Assembly (NCBI GenBank): GCA_038326325.1
Contig: JBBQJW010000016.1
Location: 7,130-71,129, forward strand
Source of the DNA: UBA10324 sp038326325
GTDB taxonomy: Bacteria > Bacteroidota > Bacteroidia > Chitinophagales > UBA10324
Direction of reading: 5' to 3'
Length of the DNA stretch: 64,000 nt
Part shown: positions 34,770 to 44,775 of the stretch, in pieces
How the letters are laid out: every line of letters begins with the position of its first letter
Position numbering within the stretch: position 1 is the stretch's first letter
Program-made: the position numbers and the translations under genes
The notes under the pieces: model-generated
The model's input: the letters and a program-made list of their open reading frames with translations, nothing else
Database searches by the model: none
Told to the model about the DNA's origin: nothing

Positions 34770-36977
34770 ATGGAAAATAAAACAGCCGAAAGCAAATGCC
34801 CATTTCATGGCGGAGACCCGAAGAAAGTTGCCGGTGGCGGAACAAAAAATCATGACTGGTGGCCGAACCAATTAAAATTAAATATCCTTCGGCAAAACTC
34901 TTCGCTGTCGAATCCGATGGATGAAAAATTTAATTATGCTGAAGAATTCAAGTCTCTTGATTTGAATGCCTTGAAGAATGATATTGTTAAACTAATGACC
35001 ACTTCGCAAGAATGGTGGCCTGCAGACTATGGACACTATGGTCCTTTCTTCATTCGTATGGCGTGGCACAGTGCAGGAACTTATCGCATTTCTGATGGCC
35101 GTGGCGGAGCGGGTTCTGGTACGCAACGATTTGCGCCACTTAACAGTTGGCCTGACAATGCAAACCTTGATAAAGCGCGCTTGTTGCTTTGGCCAATAAA
35201 ACAGAAGTATGGAAAGAAAATTTCATGGGCAGATCTAATGATACTTGCAGGTAACTGCGCACTTGAATCTATGGGATTTAAGACCTTTGGTTTCGGTGGT
35301 GGTCGCGAAGATGTATGGGAGCCAGAAGAAGATATTTACTGGGGATCAGAAGGAAAATGGTTGGAAGATAAACGACATAGTGGCGAGCGGGAATTGGAAA
35401 ATCCGTTGGCTGCAGTTCAGATGGGACTCATCTATGTAAACCCGGAAGGACCAAACGGAAATCCAGATCCTCTTGCTTCAGCAAAAGATATTCGTGAAAC
35501 ATTTGGCCGCATGGCTATGAATGATGAAGAAACAGTTGCGCTCATTGCAGGTGGTCACAGTTTCGGCAAAACACATGGCGCAGCAGATCCAGCCAAGCAT
35601 GTTATTCATGAACCTGCCGGTGCTGGAATAGAAGAGCAGGGGCTCGGATGGAAAAACTCTTTTGGTAGTGGTAGTGGTGCTGATACAATTTCAAGTGGAT
35701 TAGAAGGAGCGTGGACAACCACACCAACAAAATGGAGTAATAATTTTTTCGAGAATCTTTTTGGCTACGAATGGGAACTAACCAAAAGCCCTGCCGGTGC
35801 TCAGCAATGGAGACCGAAAAATAATGCAGGTGAGGGTTTGGTACCTGATGCGCACGATGCATCAAAGAAGCACGCACCATTTATGCTCACGACTGATCTT
35901 GCACTTCGGTTTGATCCTTCTTACGAAAAAATTTCAAAACACTTTCTTGAAAACCCGAAAGCATTTGCGGATGCATTTGCCCGAGCATGGTTCAAATTAA
36001 CCCACCGCGATATGGGACCTATCGCCCGCTATCTTGGTTCGGAAGTTCCAAATGAGGAATTGATTTGGCAAGATCCTGTTCCAACTGTTACACATCAATT
36101 AATTGATAGTACTGACATCACTTCGCTAAAGAATAAAATACTTGCGTCTGGATTATCAGTGTCTGAACTTGTAGCTGCTGCATGGGCTTCGGCTTCCACA
36201 TTTCGTGGTTCTGATAAACGAGGAGGAGCAAACGGTGCGCGTATTCGACTTGCACCACAAAAAGACTGGGCAGTAAACGATCCTGCTCAATTGACAAAAG
36301 TGTTACAGTCATTAGAAGGGATTCAAAAGGAATTTAACAGCGCGCAAAGTGGTGGCAAGATGGTTTCAATGGCAGATCTGATTGTGCTGGGGGGATGTGC
36401 TGCAATTGAAAAGGCGGCGAAGAATGCAGGATATTATTTGACTGTACCGTTCACCGCAGGTCGCGCTGATACTTCGCAAGCACAAACCGATGTTGAATCT
36501 TTTGCTGTGTTGGAACCGGTTGCTGATGGCTTTCGAAATTATTTGAAAACGAAGTACATTGTTGCAGAAGAGGAAATGCTGGTTGATAAAGCTCAACTCT
36601 TAACACTCACTGCACCTGAGATGACAGTGCTCGTTGGTGGCATGCGTGTGCTGAATGCCAACTCCGGTAATTCTAAACATGGAGTATTAACCAAGCGAAC
36701 TGAATCACTCACCAATGATTTCTTTCTGAATCTGCTTGATTTGAATACGACATGGAAAGCAACCTCAGATACACAAGCTGTTTTTGAAGGGCGCGATCGT
36801 AAATCTGGTGAAATAAAATGGACTGCCACACGCGCTGATCTGATCTTCGGTTCTAACTCTGAGTTAAGAGCATTGGCAGAAGTATATGGATGTGCCGATG
36901 CAAATGAAAAATTTGTAAACGATTTTGTCGCTGCATGGAACAAGGTGATGAATCTTGATCGTTTTGATCTTGCATGA
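34770..36977 (+). CDS. katG: Catalase-peroxidase
   Basis: A 735-residue bifunctional haem catalase-peroxidase. The distal site has R96, W99 and H100 (in MAWHSAGTYR), and the proximal haem ligand is H263 (GGHSFGKTHGA). Y222 (IYVNPEGP) is placed to form the Met-Tyr-Trp cross-link with W99 as in other KatG. A second, non-haem C-terminal peroxidase-like half follows. It destroys hydrogen peroxide. Start: ATG 34770, one codon after an in-frame TTG. A promoter with both elements precedes it. The window's Fur-family gene could regulate it (inference). Confidence 0.97.
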   Translation: MENKTAESKCPFHGGDPKKVAGGGTKNHDWWPNQLKLNILRQNSSLSNPMDEKFNYAEEFKSLDLNALKNDIVKLMTTSQEWWPADYGHYGPFFIRMAWHSAGTYRISDGRGGAGSGTQRFAPLNSWPDNANLDKARLLLWPIKQKYGKKISWADLMILAGNCALESMGFKTFGFGGGREDVWEPEEDIYWGSEGKWLEDKRHSGERELENPLAAVQMGLIYVNPEGPNGNPDPLASAKDIRETFGRMAMNDEETVALIAGGHSFGKTHGAADPAKHVIHEPAGAGIEEQGLGWKNSFGSGSGADTISSGLEGAWTTTPTKWSNNFFENLFGYEWELTKSPAGAQQWRPKNNAGEGLVPDAHDASKKHAPFMLTTDLALRFDPSYEKISKHFLENPKAFADAFARAWFKLTHRDMGPIARYLGSEVPNEELIWQDPVPTVTHQLIDSTDITSLKNKILASGLSVSELVAAAWASASTFRGSDKRGGANGARIRLAPQKDWAVNDPAQLTKVLQSLEGIQKEFNSAQSGGKMVSMADLIVLGGCAAIEKAAKNAGYYLTVPFTAGRADTSQAQTDVESFAVLEPVADGFRNYLKTKYIVAEEEMLVDKAQLLTLTAPEMTVLVGGMRVLNANSGNSKHGVLTKRTESLTNDFFLNLLDLNTTWKATSDTQAVFEGRDRKSGEIKWTATRADLIFGSNSELRALAEVYGCADANEKFVNDFVAAWNKVMNLDRFDLA

Positions 36978-37022
36978 TTTAAAAATTATTTATTGTTCTG
37001 AAAAGAATATTTGATGCTGATT

Positions 37023-37057
37023 AATTGCAGTTGCTCTTAAGCAACTGCAATTTTTTT
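37023..37057 (+). terminator. katG terminator
   Basis: AATTGCAGTTGC (37023-37034) and its perfect complement at 37041-37052 surround a 6-nt loop, with a seven-T tail. It lies 45 bp after the katG stop, between convergent katG and the ligase gene. Confidence 0.85.
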
Positions 37058-37133
37058 ATTGTTCGGTGAACAACATCATTTTGCATTAAAATGAAATGAT
37101 GTTAAAGTGTAACAGTCAGGTAGTTAATTATTT

Positions 37134-39824
37134 TTAAGCAATCACAGCAACCTTCTTTGTTAGACCGAATTCTAAGATTTTATCAATGAATTCATACGGT
37201 TTGTAATGATTGATTGCTGCCTGATGAAAAATGCAGGTTGCCGGAGTCATTCCGGGAAGAGAGTTCACTTCAATCACCACGGTTTCTGCGTTGTTGTTTC
37301 CATCAATGCGAACGAAAGCATCTATGCGGCAGTAACCCTGAACATTTAAAAGTCGTGCAGCTTTTTCTAAATCTGTTTTTACCTGTGTTGCAATTTTTGT
37401 GTACTCCTCTTTCGATTTTCCGAATCGTGCGGGAGTAATGTTTTGTCCTTCGCCTGCTAAAAATTTTTCTTCGAGCGAAAGCACATCATCCATTGAAATA
37501 GTTTCGCTCGGTTCGAATATTTCATAGCTGATAGTTCCATCTTCGTTCAAATGAGTGAGCATTCCGCAGGTGATTTCTAAAAAATGTTTTGCGCCATTGG
37601 AAGAAATTAAATCTTCAACAAGGAATTGCTCCTTGCGTGGGAATTCTTCTTTCGGTTTCAGATGAAGTGTAACAGCTTCGTTTGCATTCAGCAATTCTTC
37701 TTCACGAAACATTAAGCGACTGAAGGCAATTAACTCTTCGCGTGTTTTTATTTTTTTCACCGCACTGCTGCAACCATCGTCAACTGGTTTTGCAATGATG
37801 GGCAATTTGTGTTTGACGAGAACAGCATCGGCAAATTTATTTTCATTTGCCTTCCAGTCTTTTTTATAAACCAACGATTGCTGTGCTTCATGAAAGCCAT
37901 GCTGTAACAGTAATTGGTTGGTGTTAAATTTATTGATAGTGATTTGCGAAGAGGAAACTCCGCTGCCGTTATAAGGCAATCCCACTTTCTCCAATTGCGC
38001 TTGAACACTTCCGTCTTCGCCGGGTCTTCCGTGTAAGGCTATGAAAACTCCTTCCACTTCATTCGGTAATTCGGAATAGGAGAGTTGCTTGGGAACAAAT
38101 AAATAATTGCTCGAAGAAAATTTATCAGTGATGTTTTTGCACTGCGCTTTTATTTTTTCAATCACCGGATGAAAACTGAAATGCTTAATCTTCTCGCGAA
38201 TATCATCTGCATTATCTTTCAGCAACAGGTTAATCGGAATCTGATACAGTTCGTGTTGCTCATTATTTCCGGTGAGGAAAACAGGAATCGGCTGATACTT
38301 ATCTGAACTCGCGAGCTTCTCAAAAATATTTCTTCCGCTCTCCACGCTGATGTGCCGCTCAGTTGAGTAACCACCAAGAATTACTGCGATGCGAATTTTC
38401 TTTTCTGCGTGTTGCTGTAATTGAGCAATGCCATCGTTCAGTCTTTTCAATAACGATTCATACACTGCAGGACGAACATTCGTGCGCATGCGTTCACGCA
38501 CACTTGTGTGAATGATGAACGAAAGAAACTGCGAAGGATTTAAACCAATCTCTGCTGCCTGATGAAAGAAAAAAGAAGAAGGCAACATTCCACTCGTGGT
38601 GTTCGGGTCGTTGAGAATAATTTTTCCGTCGGCACGAATGAATCCGTCAATGCGTGCATACACATGAAAGCCGAAGTAACTGAAAAGTTTTTCGCACTCT
38701 TTGCGAATCGCTTCAATCTGTTCATCCGGAATTTGTATCGGTGTGATTTTGCGCGAAAGACCTGCGAGATATTTTGAACGGTAATCGAAAACTTCTTTTC
38801 CTTTTACAATTTCAGTGGGAGGAAGTGCAACAGGATTATTTTTTTCATCCACCACCACAATGCAACTGAATTCTTTTCCTTCAATGAACTCCTCAATCAG
38901 AATTTCAATCTCCGCATCATCGGCTTCCAGAATCAATTCAGCAACACCAGCTGTAACAGTTTTTTCAAACAACTGAAATAATTCTTCAGGATGATAATAG
39001 GTTTTTCCGTTCACACGCAGTGGCAATCCTACATTCTCGCGTATGTCGCACAGGTTATTAAGGAAAGAAATTTTCTGTTCTTCGTTTTTCTTTTTCCAGT
39101 CCGCAGCATTCCATTCAAAAAAGAAAAATGCTTTGTCAATGGCTTTCGTAATTGCTGCAACATCTTTTTCGTGAATGATAGATACACCAATGGAAGATCC
39201 CTGATTGGCAGGACGAATCACCAATGGAGTTCCGACTGCTGTAACACATTTTTCAATCAGCGTGTTTTTATCGGCGCCCAACCACTCTTCGCGTGTAACA
39301 GTTTTAAATCGGGTGGGAGTGAAGCCACCTGCATTCATCATGCGCTTCTGAAATGCTTTGTTGATGCCGATTGCAGATGGAAGAATGCCAGAACCCGAAT
39401 ACGGAATCTGATAAAAATCAAGAATGCCCTGAATGCTTCCGTCTTCGCCGTAAGAACCATGCAGCGCGAGAAAAGCAAAATCAATAATTGAGTTCAGTTC
39501 GTTCGGAAGAATTTTTTTTCCGACAGTATCAATTATCTCATCCTGTTTTTCGCGCGAAAGTTTCCCGAGTGATTCGATGTAAACCTGAAACGGATGCGCT
39601 GTTGGAGGAATAGAACCAACAGGCGGATAAAAATCACGGATGCTGCCTTTATAAATGTATTGCCAATCGAGCAGAATCAGGTTGTGAAAACTATCAATGA
39701 AAACGGGAACAGGTTCGAAAATGGTTTTATTAAGATTATCGTAAACGGTTCTTCCGCCGGCAAAAGAAATTTCTCGCTCACGCGAACTGCCACCGAAAAA
39801 AATTCCTATTCTGATTTTATTCAT
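37134..39824 (-). CDS. Tandem fusion of two D-alanine-D-alanine-ligase-like ATP-grasp units
   Basis: An 896-residue protein made of two ligase-type halves: about 5-465 and 475-890. Each opens with the ligase N-terminal motif (GIFFGGSSREREIS; VILGGYSTERHIS), then HG.xGEDGS, GSG...INK and an ATP-grasp C-terminal block. Both halves have an insertion absent from E. coli Ddl (first half about residues 240-300). In half 2 the metal-binding end is the canonical VIEVNSLPGMTP. In half 1 it reads LNDPNTTSGMLP, with Glu replaced by Asp and Pro by Ser, so half 1 may be less active or act on another substrate. Start at ATG 39824 (an upstream GTG is rejected). Ligation of two D-alanines for peptidoglycan is the likely core function. 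Confidence 0.85.
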   Translation of the reverse strand: MNKIRIGIFFGGSSREREISFAGGRTVYDNLNKTIFEPVPVFIDSFHNLILLDWQYIYKGSIRDFYPPVGSIPPTAHPFQVYIESLGKLSREKQDEIIDTVGKKILPNELNSIIDFAFLALHGSYGEDGSIQGILDFYQIPYSGSGILPSAIGINKAFQKRMMNAGGFTPTRFKTVTREEWLGADKNTLIEKCVTAVGTPLVIRPANQGSSIGVSIIHEKDVAAITKAIDKAFFFFEWNAADWKKKNEEQKISFLNNLCDIRENVGLPLRVNGKTYYHPEELFQLFEKTVTAGVAELILEADDAEIEILIEEFIEGKEFSCIVVVDEKNNPVALPPTEIVKGKEVFDYRSKYLAGLSRKITPIQIPDEQIEAIRKECEKLFSYFGFHVYARIDGFIRADGKIILNDPNTTSGMLPSSFFFHQAAEIGLNPSQFLSFIIHTSVRERMRTNVRPAVYESLLKRLNDGIAQLQQHAEKKIRIAVILGGYSTERHISVESGRNIFEKLASSDKYQPIPVFLTGNNEQHELYQIPINLLLKDNADDIREKIKHFSFHPVIEKIKAQCKNITDKFSSSNYLFVPKQLSYSELPNEVEGVFIALHGRPGEDGSVQAQLEKVGLPYNGSGVSSSQITINKFNTNQLLLQHGFHEAQQSLVYKKDWKANENKFADAVLVKHKLPIIAKPVDDGCSSAVKKIKTREELIAFSRLMFREEELLNANEAVTLHLKPKEEFPRKEQFLVEDLISSNGAKHFLEITCGMLTHLNEDGTISYEIFEPSETISMDDVLSLEEKFLAGEGQNITPARFGKSKEEYTKIATQVKTDLEKAARLLNVQGYCRIDAFVRIDGNNNAETVVIEVNSLPGMTPATCIFHQAAINHYKPYEFIDKILEFGLTKKVAVIA

Positions 39825-40018
39825 CACGGTAAAAATATCTGAACGAACAATACAACACGAAAAGTGTATTCAAGTTCAGGTGTGGATATTCTGATTACAA
39901 ATAGGTGATTGCTAATTACAGATTGTTGCAAACATTTTTTATTACCTTGTATTTAAGATTTTTAATTTTTCTCTGTCATTTTTAGTTTCCTTAGTTATTT
40001 TTAGTTCAAATATTTTTT

Positions 40019-42784
40019 ATGCAAAAAATTTTCACAACACTATTATTTGTTTTTTCTCTTTCGGTTTGTAAGGCCCAATGGGTGACAATACCTGATCCGA
40101 ATTTTGTTGCGTGGTTGCAAACAAATTATACGGGGTGTATGAATGGGAATCAGATGGATACCACTTGCAGTGGAGTGGTAATTGGAAATTATATTGATTG
40201 CAGTTGGGAAAATATTTCTGACTTAAATGGAATTCAATATTTTAACAATTTATTACATCTTGATTGTAGTGGAGGTACAATATCAAGTTTGCCATCATTA
40301 CCGAACTTAACTGAACTTGATTGCAACAATAATGCATTAACTAGTTTGCCTCCATTGTCTTCGACTCTGGTTCATCTCGATTGTAGGCATAATCAATTGA
40401 CCAGTTTGCCTGCACTGCCAAATTCCGTCACCTATATAGATTGTTCATATAATCAAATAGCAAATTTACCTACACTTCCAAATTCATTAGATGAACTTTG
40501 GTGTTACTATAATCAGCTTACAACCTTGCCTTCTCTACCATCTTTATTAACTAGACTTGATTGTAGCGGAAATCTATTGACAAGTTTACCTACTCTCCCA
40601 AATTTAATATGGGCTTTAAACTGTAGTCTGAATCCTTTAACAAGTTTACCTGCACTCCCTAATTCAATAATTGGTTTAGCCTGTGACTTTAGTCCTTTAA
40701 CCAGTCTGCCCACACTCCCGAATCAATTGTCTTCGTTATCATGTTATCATGATCAGCTAACAAGTTTGCCCTCAATTCCTGCTTCTTTAGATATTCTTGA
40801 TTGCTATTCTAATTTTTTAACAAGTTTACCAGACCTTCCCGAGACATTACATGGTTTCGAAGTTAATGATAATCCCAATTTAATGTGCATTCCCTCCTTT
40901 TCAAATTTTACAGGGGCAGCTTATAGTTTCAATATTTCTAATACTGGAATTACATGTCTTCCCAATGTGATTCAGCATACAGGATATATTGCGCAAATAG
41001 ATACAATGCAAGTCTGTGATGTATTTAATCTGAATGGCTGCGAGGTTGCATGGAATATTAAAGGGAATGTAGTTATAGATGAAGACAGTAGTTGTGCAAC
41101 AACAAATGATGGAATTGAAATTCCTATGATAAAAATTAACCTTAAAGACGCAGGAAGTAACCTGCTTCAGCAGGTCATTGCCAATTGGAATGGAGATTAT
41201 TCATTCGATACACAACTCGGGACTTTTAAAACTTCTGTTGACACATCAGGTCTTCCGTTCGATATTCTTTGTCCTGTAAACAATCAAGTAACAAGTATTA
41301 TCTCTAATACTGATTCCCTGGATTTAGGTGTGAATTTTCGGCTCCGATGCAAACCCGGATTTGATATTGGCGCATGGAATGTTTATCGGACAGGTGCTTT
41401 TTTTCCGAATGATACTATCTCGATACATATTGTTGCAGGGGATTATTCAAGTGTAATTTCAAATGGCTATTGCAATTCAGGAGTAATAGCAGGAACTGTA
41501 AAAGTTATAATTAACGGACCGACAAATTTTCTTTCACCATTAATCGGAGCACTGCAACCAACAGTTGTTGATGATACCTTGATTTACAGCATAGTTGATT
41601 TTTCTTTGGTAAATTCAGATTCAGACTTTGCATTTAATGTCATTACGGACTCAACTGCCCAGTCGGGCGATATTATATGTTTTAATGTAAGTGTAACACC
41701 CTTCATGGGAGACAATCATATTTCGAATAATAACATTTCTCATTGTTTTGATGTGGATGATTCTTTTGACCCGAATGAAAAAGAAGTAAGTCCAACCGGA
41801 ACTTTACCAAATCAGTTTAATGATTGGTTGACCTACACCATTCACTTTCAAAACACCGGTACTGCGGCAGCACAACACATTCAAATACTCGATACGCTTG
41901 ACTCAGATATAGATGCAAGCACATTTCAGTTGCTTTCCTATTCTCATGCAACTATGGTGCAGTTGTTCGGCAGCAAAGTTCATTTCAATTTTGTAAATAT
42001 CAATTTACCTGACAGTACAACTGATTCAGAAGGAAGTAAAGGTTATGTGAGTTACAGAGTAAAACCATTGGCAAATCTTCCATTGGGAACAACAATAGAA
42101 AATACAGCAAGCATTTATTTTGATTTCAATTCTCCTGTTGTAACAAATACTGTTAGTAATTTGATTTGTAATCCAATTGCTCCAACAAACCTTTCAGCAA
42201 TTATTTGCGATGGTGATGTATACAATTTCAACGGAGCAAATATTTCTACTACGGGTAATTATTCTGCAACTCTTAATGCAATAAATGGTTGCGATTCAGT
42301 TGTGAATCTTAATCTATCAATAGAAACAATCAATACAAATATTCAACAATCAGGTGATTCAATTAGTGTAACAAGTAATGGAATCATTCAGTGGTTTGAT
42401 TGCAGCTTGCAGCAAATAATTTCGGGAGAAACACAAACTATTTTTGTTCCAGGCATCCCCGGAAACTATGCAGCAATTATTACTCAGGGAAATTGCAGCG
42501 ACACAACTGCTTGCGTTTTAGTTAGTGGTTTCGATTTGGCGATTTCGAGTTCCAGGTTTTCTGTCTTCCCAAATCCAACGGATGAAAATATTACAATTGC
42601 TATTTCACAACCTTGTGAGAATTGCAAAATAGATATCAGCAATACTCTTGGACAAACAATTTACGCGTCAACAATAAATCTTAATTCTAAAATCATAAAT
42701 CTAAAATCACTTCCGTCCGGCGTTTATTTTATTGCTCTTCGCTCTGATAAAATGAGTGTGGTGAAAAAGTTAGTGAAGGAATAA
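40019..42784 (+). CDS. T9SS cargo with ten 20-residue leucine-rich repeats
   Basis: A 921-residue exported protein. Signal peptide about 1-20 (ending CKAQ). Residues about 82-281 are ten near-perfect 20-residue repeats of pattern DCxxNxLTSLPxLPxSLxxL, with a Cys at the same place in each repeat (a Cys ladder) and a double LPxLP. This layout is closer to YopM/IpaH-type leucine-rich repeats than to BspA-type. A Cna/SpaA-like stretch (NVVIDEDSSC, about 350-420), a DPNEKEVSP domain common in T9SS proteins (about 580-720) and a type A sorting domain (VFPNPTDEN... LVKE) follow. LRRs usually bind proteins, so a surface adhesin is likely. Confidence 0.83.
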   Translation: MQKIFTTLLFVFSLSVCKAQWVTIPDPNFVAWLQTNYTGCMNGNQMDTTCSGVVIGNYIDCSWENISDLNGIQYFNNLLHLDCSGGTISSLPSLPNLTELDCNNNALTSLPPLSSTLVHLDCRHNQLTSLPALPNSVTYIDCSYNQIANLPTLPNSLDELWCYYNQLTTLPSLPSLLTRLDCSGNLLTSLPTLPNLIWALNCSLNPLTSLPALPNSIIGLACDFSPLTSLPTLPNQLSSLSCYHDQLTSLPSIPASLDILDCYSNFLTSLPDLPETLHGFEVNDNPNLMCIPSFSNFTGAAYSFNISNTGITCLPNVIQHTGYIAQIDTMQVCDVFNLNGCEVAWNIKGNVVIDEDSSCATTNDGIEIPMIKINLKDAGSNLLQQVIANWNGDYSFDTQLGTFKTSVDTSGLPFDILCPVNNQVTSIISNTDSLDLGVNFRLRCKPGFDIGAWNVYRTGAFFPNDTISIHIVAGDYSSVISNGYCNSGVIAGTVKVIINGPTNFLSPLIGALQPTVVDDTLIYSIVDFSLVNSDSDFAFNVITDSTAQSGDIICFNVSVTPFMGDNHISNNNISHCFDVDDSFDPNEKEVSPTGTLPNQFNDWLTYTIHFQNTGTAAAQHIQILDTLDSDIDASTFQLLSYSHATMVQLFGSKVHFNFVNINLPDSTTDSEGSKGYVSYRVKPLANLPLGTTIENTASIYFDFNSPVVTNTVSNLICNPIAPTNLSAIICDGDVYNFNGANISTTGNYSATLNAINGCDSVVNLNLSIETINTNIQQSGDSISVTSNGIIQWFDCSLQQIISGETQTIFVPGIPGNYAAIITQGNCSDTTACVLVSGFDLAISSSRFSVFPNPTDENITIAISQPCENCKIDISNTLGQTIYASTINLNSKIINLKSLPSGVYFIALRSDKMSVVKKLVKE
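40262..40861 (+). repeat. Ten tandem 60-bp repeats encoding LRRs
   Basis: Ten copies of a degenerate 60-bp unit (coding 20 residues each) encode the leucine-rich repeats. Bases are more diverged than residues, so the array is old and under selection at the protein level. Repeat number could vary between strains. Confidence 0.8.
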
Positions 42785-42787
42785 GAA

Positions 42788-42880
42788 TTATTTTACTTGC
42801 TCCACCAACTCCAATCTTTTCACAATAGAATTTTGCTGGAGAATTGTTCCGGAAGCTAAAACTGCATTCGTTCCGATTTC
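42788..42880 (-). pseudogene. Remnant 3' end of a duplicated hexapeptide-transferase-like gene
   Basis: On the minus strand about 30 codons plus TAA read GTNAVLASGTILQQNSIVKR and on to LELVEQVK. This closely matches the last 30 residues of the intact gene at 44776-45381 (GANAVLSPGTILPKNSIVKR, then LELVEQVK). The match covers about 90 bp and stops abruptly at about 42880. It shows that the neighbourhood was duplicated or rearranged, with the propeller-like gene (43030-44592) now between the fragment and the full copy. Confidence 0.75.
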
Positions 42881-43029
42881 TAATTAGTTGTTGATACCCT
42901 TCCCGTTGTCTGGTCTCTGACCGTCAACCTTTTTTTTCTCAGCAAAGTCTCTGCGCTTAATCGCATAAAAATCAAATTCCCCAATTTTTATATAAATAAA
43001 ATTATCTTTAGAAAATCAAATCAGAAAAC

Positions 43030-44592
43030 ATGAAAAAAAATAGCCACTTGGTAATACTAATGATGATGCTGTTCGCAGATGTAACAGTTAACGCGCAAAG
43101 CACTTTTCAAAAAAGCATAGGCGGCTCCGCTTCTGATTATGCAGCTAATTTAAGTCCTACAGCCGATAATGGATTTATTTTAGTAGGAACAACATCGAGT
43201 TTCGGAGCGGGTGGCGCCGATATTTATTTAATTAAATTGAATGCAGATGGTGATACACTATGGACCAGAACCTATGGGGGAGCGAATGATGAATACGGAA
43301 GTTCAGTAACACAAACATCTGATGGCGGATACATTATTTCAGGTAATACAAAAAGTTTTGGTGTTGCCGGTAAAGATGCCTACCTGATTAAAACCGACAT
43401 GAATGGAAATGTTTTATGGTCGAAAACTTATGGGTCCACTGGAAATGATTACGGAAACAAGGTGCTGCAAACAACTGATGGCGGATATATTGTTGCAGGA
43501 ACTACTGAATCAGTGGGCAATGGAAATTATAATGTGTACCTGATTAAAACCAATTCAGATGGCGACACGCTCTGGACAAAATCGTATGGTGGAAGTTTGG
43601 AAGACGATGGAAATTTTATTCAGCAAACAAGTGACGGAGGTTTTATTCTGGTAGGAACAACTTTTAGTTTTGGTTCTGGTGGATATGATATTTATGTAAT
43701 TAAAACCAACGAATCAGGTGATACAACATGGACAAAAACTTATGGAGGTACAATAGATGATTATGGTTTCTCTGTAAAACAAATTGCAGGAGGTGATTAT
43801 CTTGTTACAGGTACAACAAATAGTTTCGGAGCCGGCAGTTTCGATTGTTATCTGATGCAATTAAATCCAATAGGTGGTGTGGTATGGATAAAAACCTATG
43901 GAGGAACTGGTTGGGACAATGGTTATTCTATACTTCAAACAACTGATAACGGTTTTTTAGTTTTAGGTCAATCATTCAGCTTTGGTATTGCTAGCGATAT
44001 TTATTTAATCAAAACAGATGAAGTAGGAGATACACTATGGACACGGACTTATGGCGGTAGCGGTTACGAATTTGAAAGTTGCATTTTGCAAACGACTGAT
44101 GGCGGATACTTAATCAGCGCCGGTGAAGAAAGTTTTGGCCCCGATAGAAATATCTATTTAATTAAAACCGATGCTGGCGGAAACAGCGGATGCTTTCAGG
44201 CAAGCTCGCAAACTATTGTGAATACAATTTCAATACCTGTTACATCAACCAGTACAACTATTTCTGCCGGAGGAACAGTGGCTTCACAAAATACAATTAA
44301 AGGTGGAGGGGCAGTTGTTACCACGCTTTGCTCAACTGTAACAGTAAATGAAACAGCGTCAAAAAATGCTGCAATGGTTTTCCCCAATCCGTTTACAAAT
44401 GAATTTATTTTGACTGGAACAAAAAGCGATGGAGAGTTTAAAGTATTTGATTTAAGCGGGAAAGAAATTTTAAGAGGCCAAACAAATTCAGTTGAAACAA
44501 AAATTAATACTGAATTACTGCTGCCTGGTTTTTATCTGCTGCGCTATAATGACGAAAACAAAACAGTAAATATTAAACTTGCAAAATTTTAA
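43030..44592 (+). CDS. T9SS cargo with seven-bladed propeller-like repeats
   Basis: A 520-residue exported protein. Signal peptide about 1-22 (ending VNAQ). Residues about 25-395 comprise about seven repeats of about 49 residues, each with DGGYI(I/V)xGTTxSFG, DxYLIKTNxxGDTLWTKTYGG and an Asp/Asn-rich link. This fits a beta-propeller of the kind found in many Bacteroidota surface proteins. The C-terminus is a type A sorting domain (VFPNPFTNEF... KLAKF). No catalytic motif is seen; a binding role is likely. The gene sits between a remnant and a full copy of the hexapeptide gene, so it may have been inserted there. Confidence 0.8.
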   Translation: MKKNSHLVILMMMLFADVTVNAQSTFQKSIGGSASDYAANLSPTADNGFILVGTTSSFGAGGADIYLIKLNADGDTLWTRTYGGANDEYGSSVTQTSDGGYIISGNTKSFGVAGKDAYLIKTDMNGNVLWSKTYGSTGNDYGNKVLQTTDGGYIVAGTTESVGNGNYNVYLIKTNSDGDTLWTKSYGGSLEDDGNFIQQTSDGGFILVGTTFSFGSGGYDIYVIKTNESGDTTWTKTYGGTIDDYGFSVKQIAGGDYLVTGTTNSFGAGSFDCYLMQLNPIGGVVWIKTYGGTGWDNGYSILQTTDNGFLVLGQSFSFGIASDIYLIKTDEVGDTLWTRTYGGSGYEFESCILQTTDGGYLISAGEESFGPDRNIYLIKTDAGGNSGCFQASSQTIVNTISIPVTSTSTTISAGGTVASQNTIKGGGAVVTTLCSTVTVNETASKNAAMVFPNPFTNEFILTGTKSDGEFKVFDLSGKEILRGQTNSVETKINTELLLPGFYLLRYNDENKTVNIKLAKF

Positions 44593-44775
44593 GCAACAGA
44601 ATAGGTTGAATTTCATGTCCTAACAGTTTCACCTGAAAGGGAAGCTGTGCTTTACTACGCAGTATACCATCGCTACAAATCGTTCTTAATTGCAAACCCA
44701 GCAAAGTATATGACACTGCTACCGAGTGAAGTTGTTATGACAAAAAGATTGTGAAAGAATAAATTCTTTCATCTT

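Noticed and set aside
37023..37133. Attenuator or riboswitch before the Ddl-like gene
   Set aside because: The hairpin lies at the 3' side of the leftward gene, so it is the katG terminator and not a leader.
40019..42784. Secreted ubiquitin ligase like IpaH
   Set aside because: The LRR form is similar, but no NEL catalytic domain follows; the rest is typical T9SS cargo.
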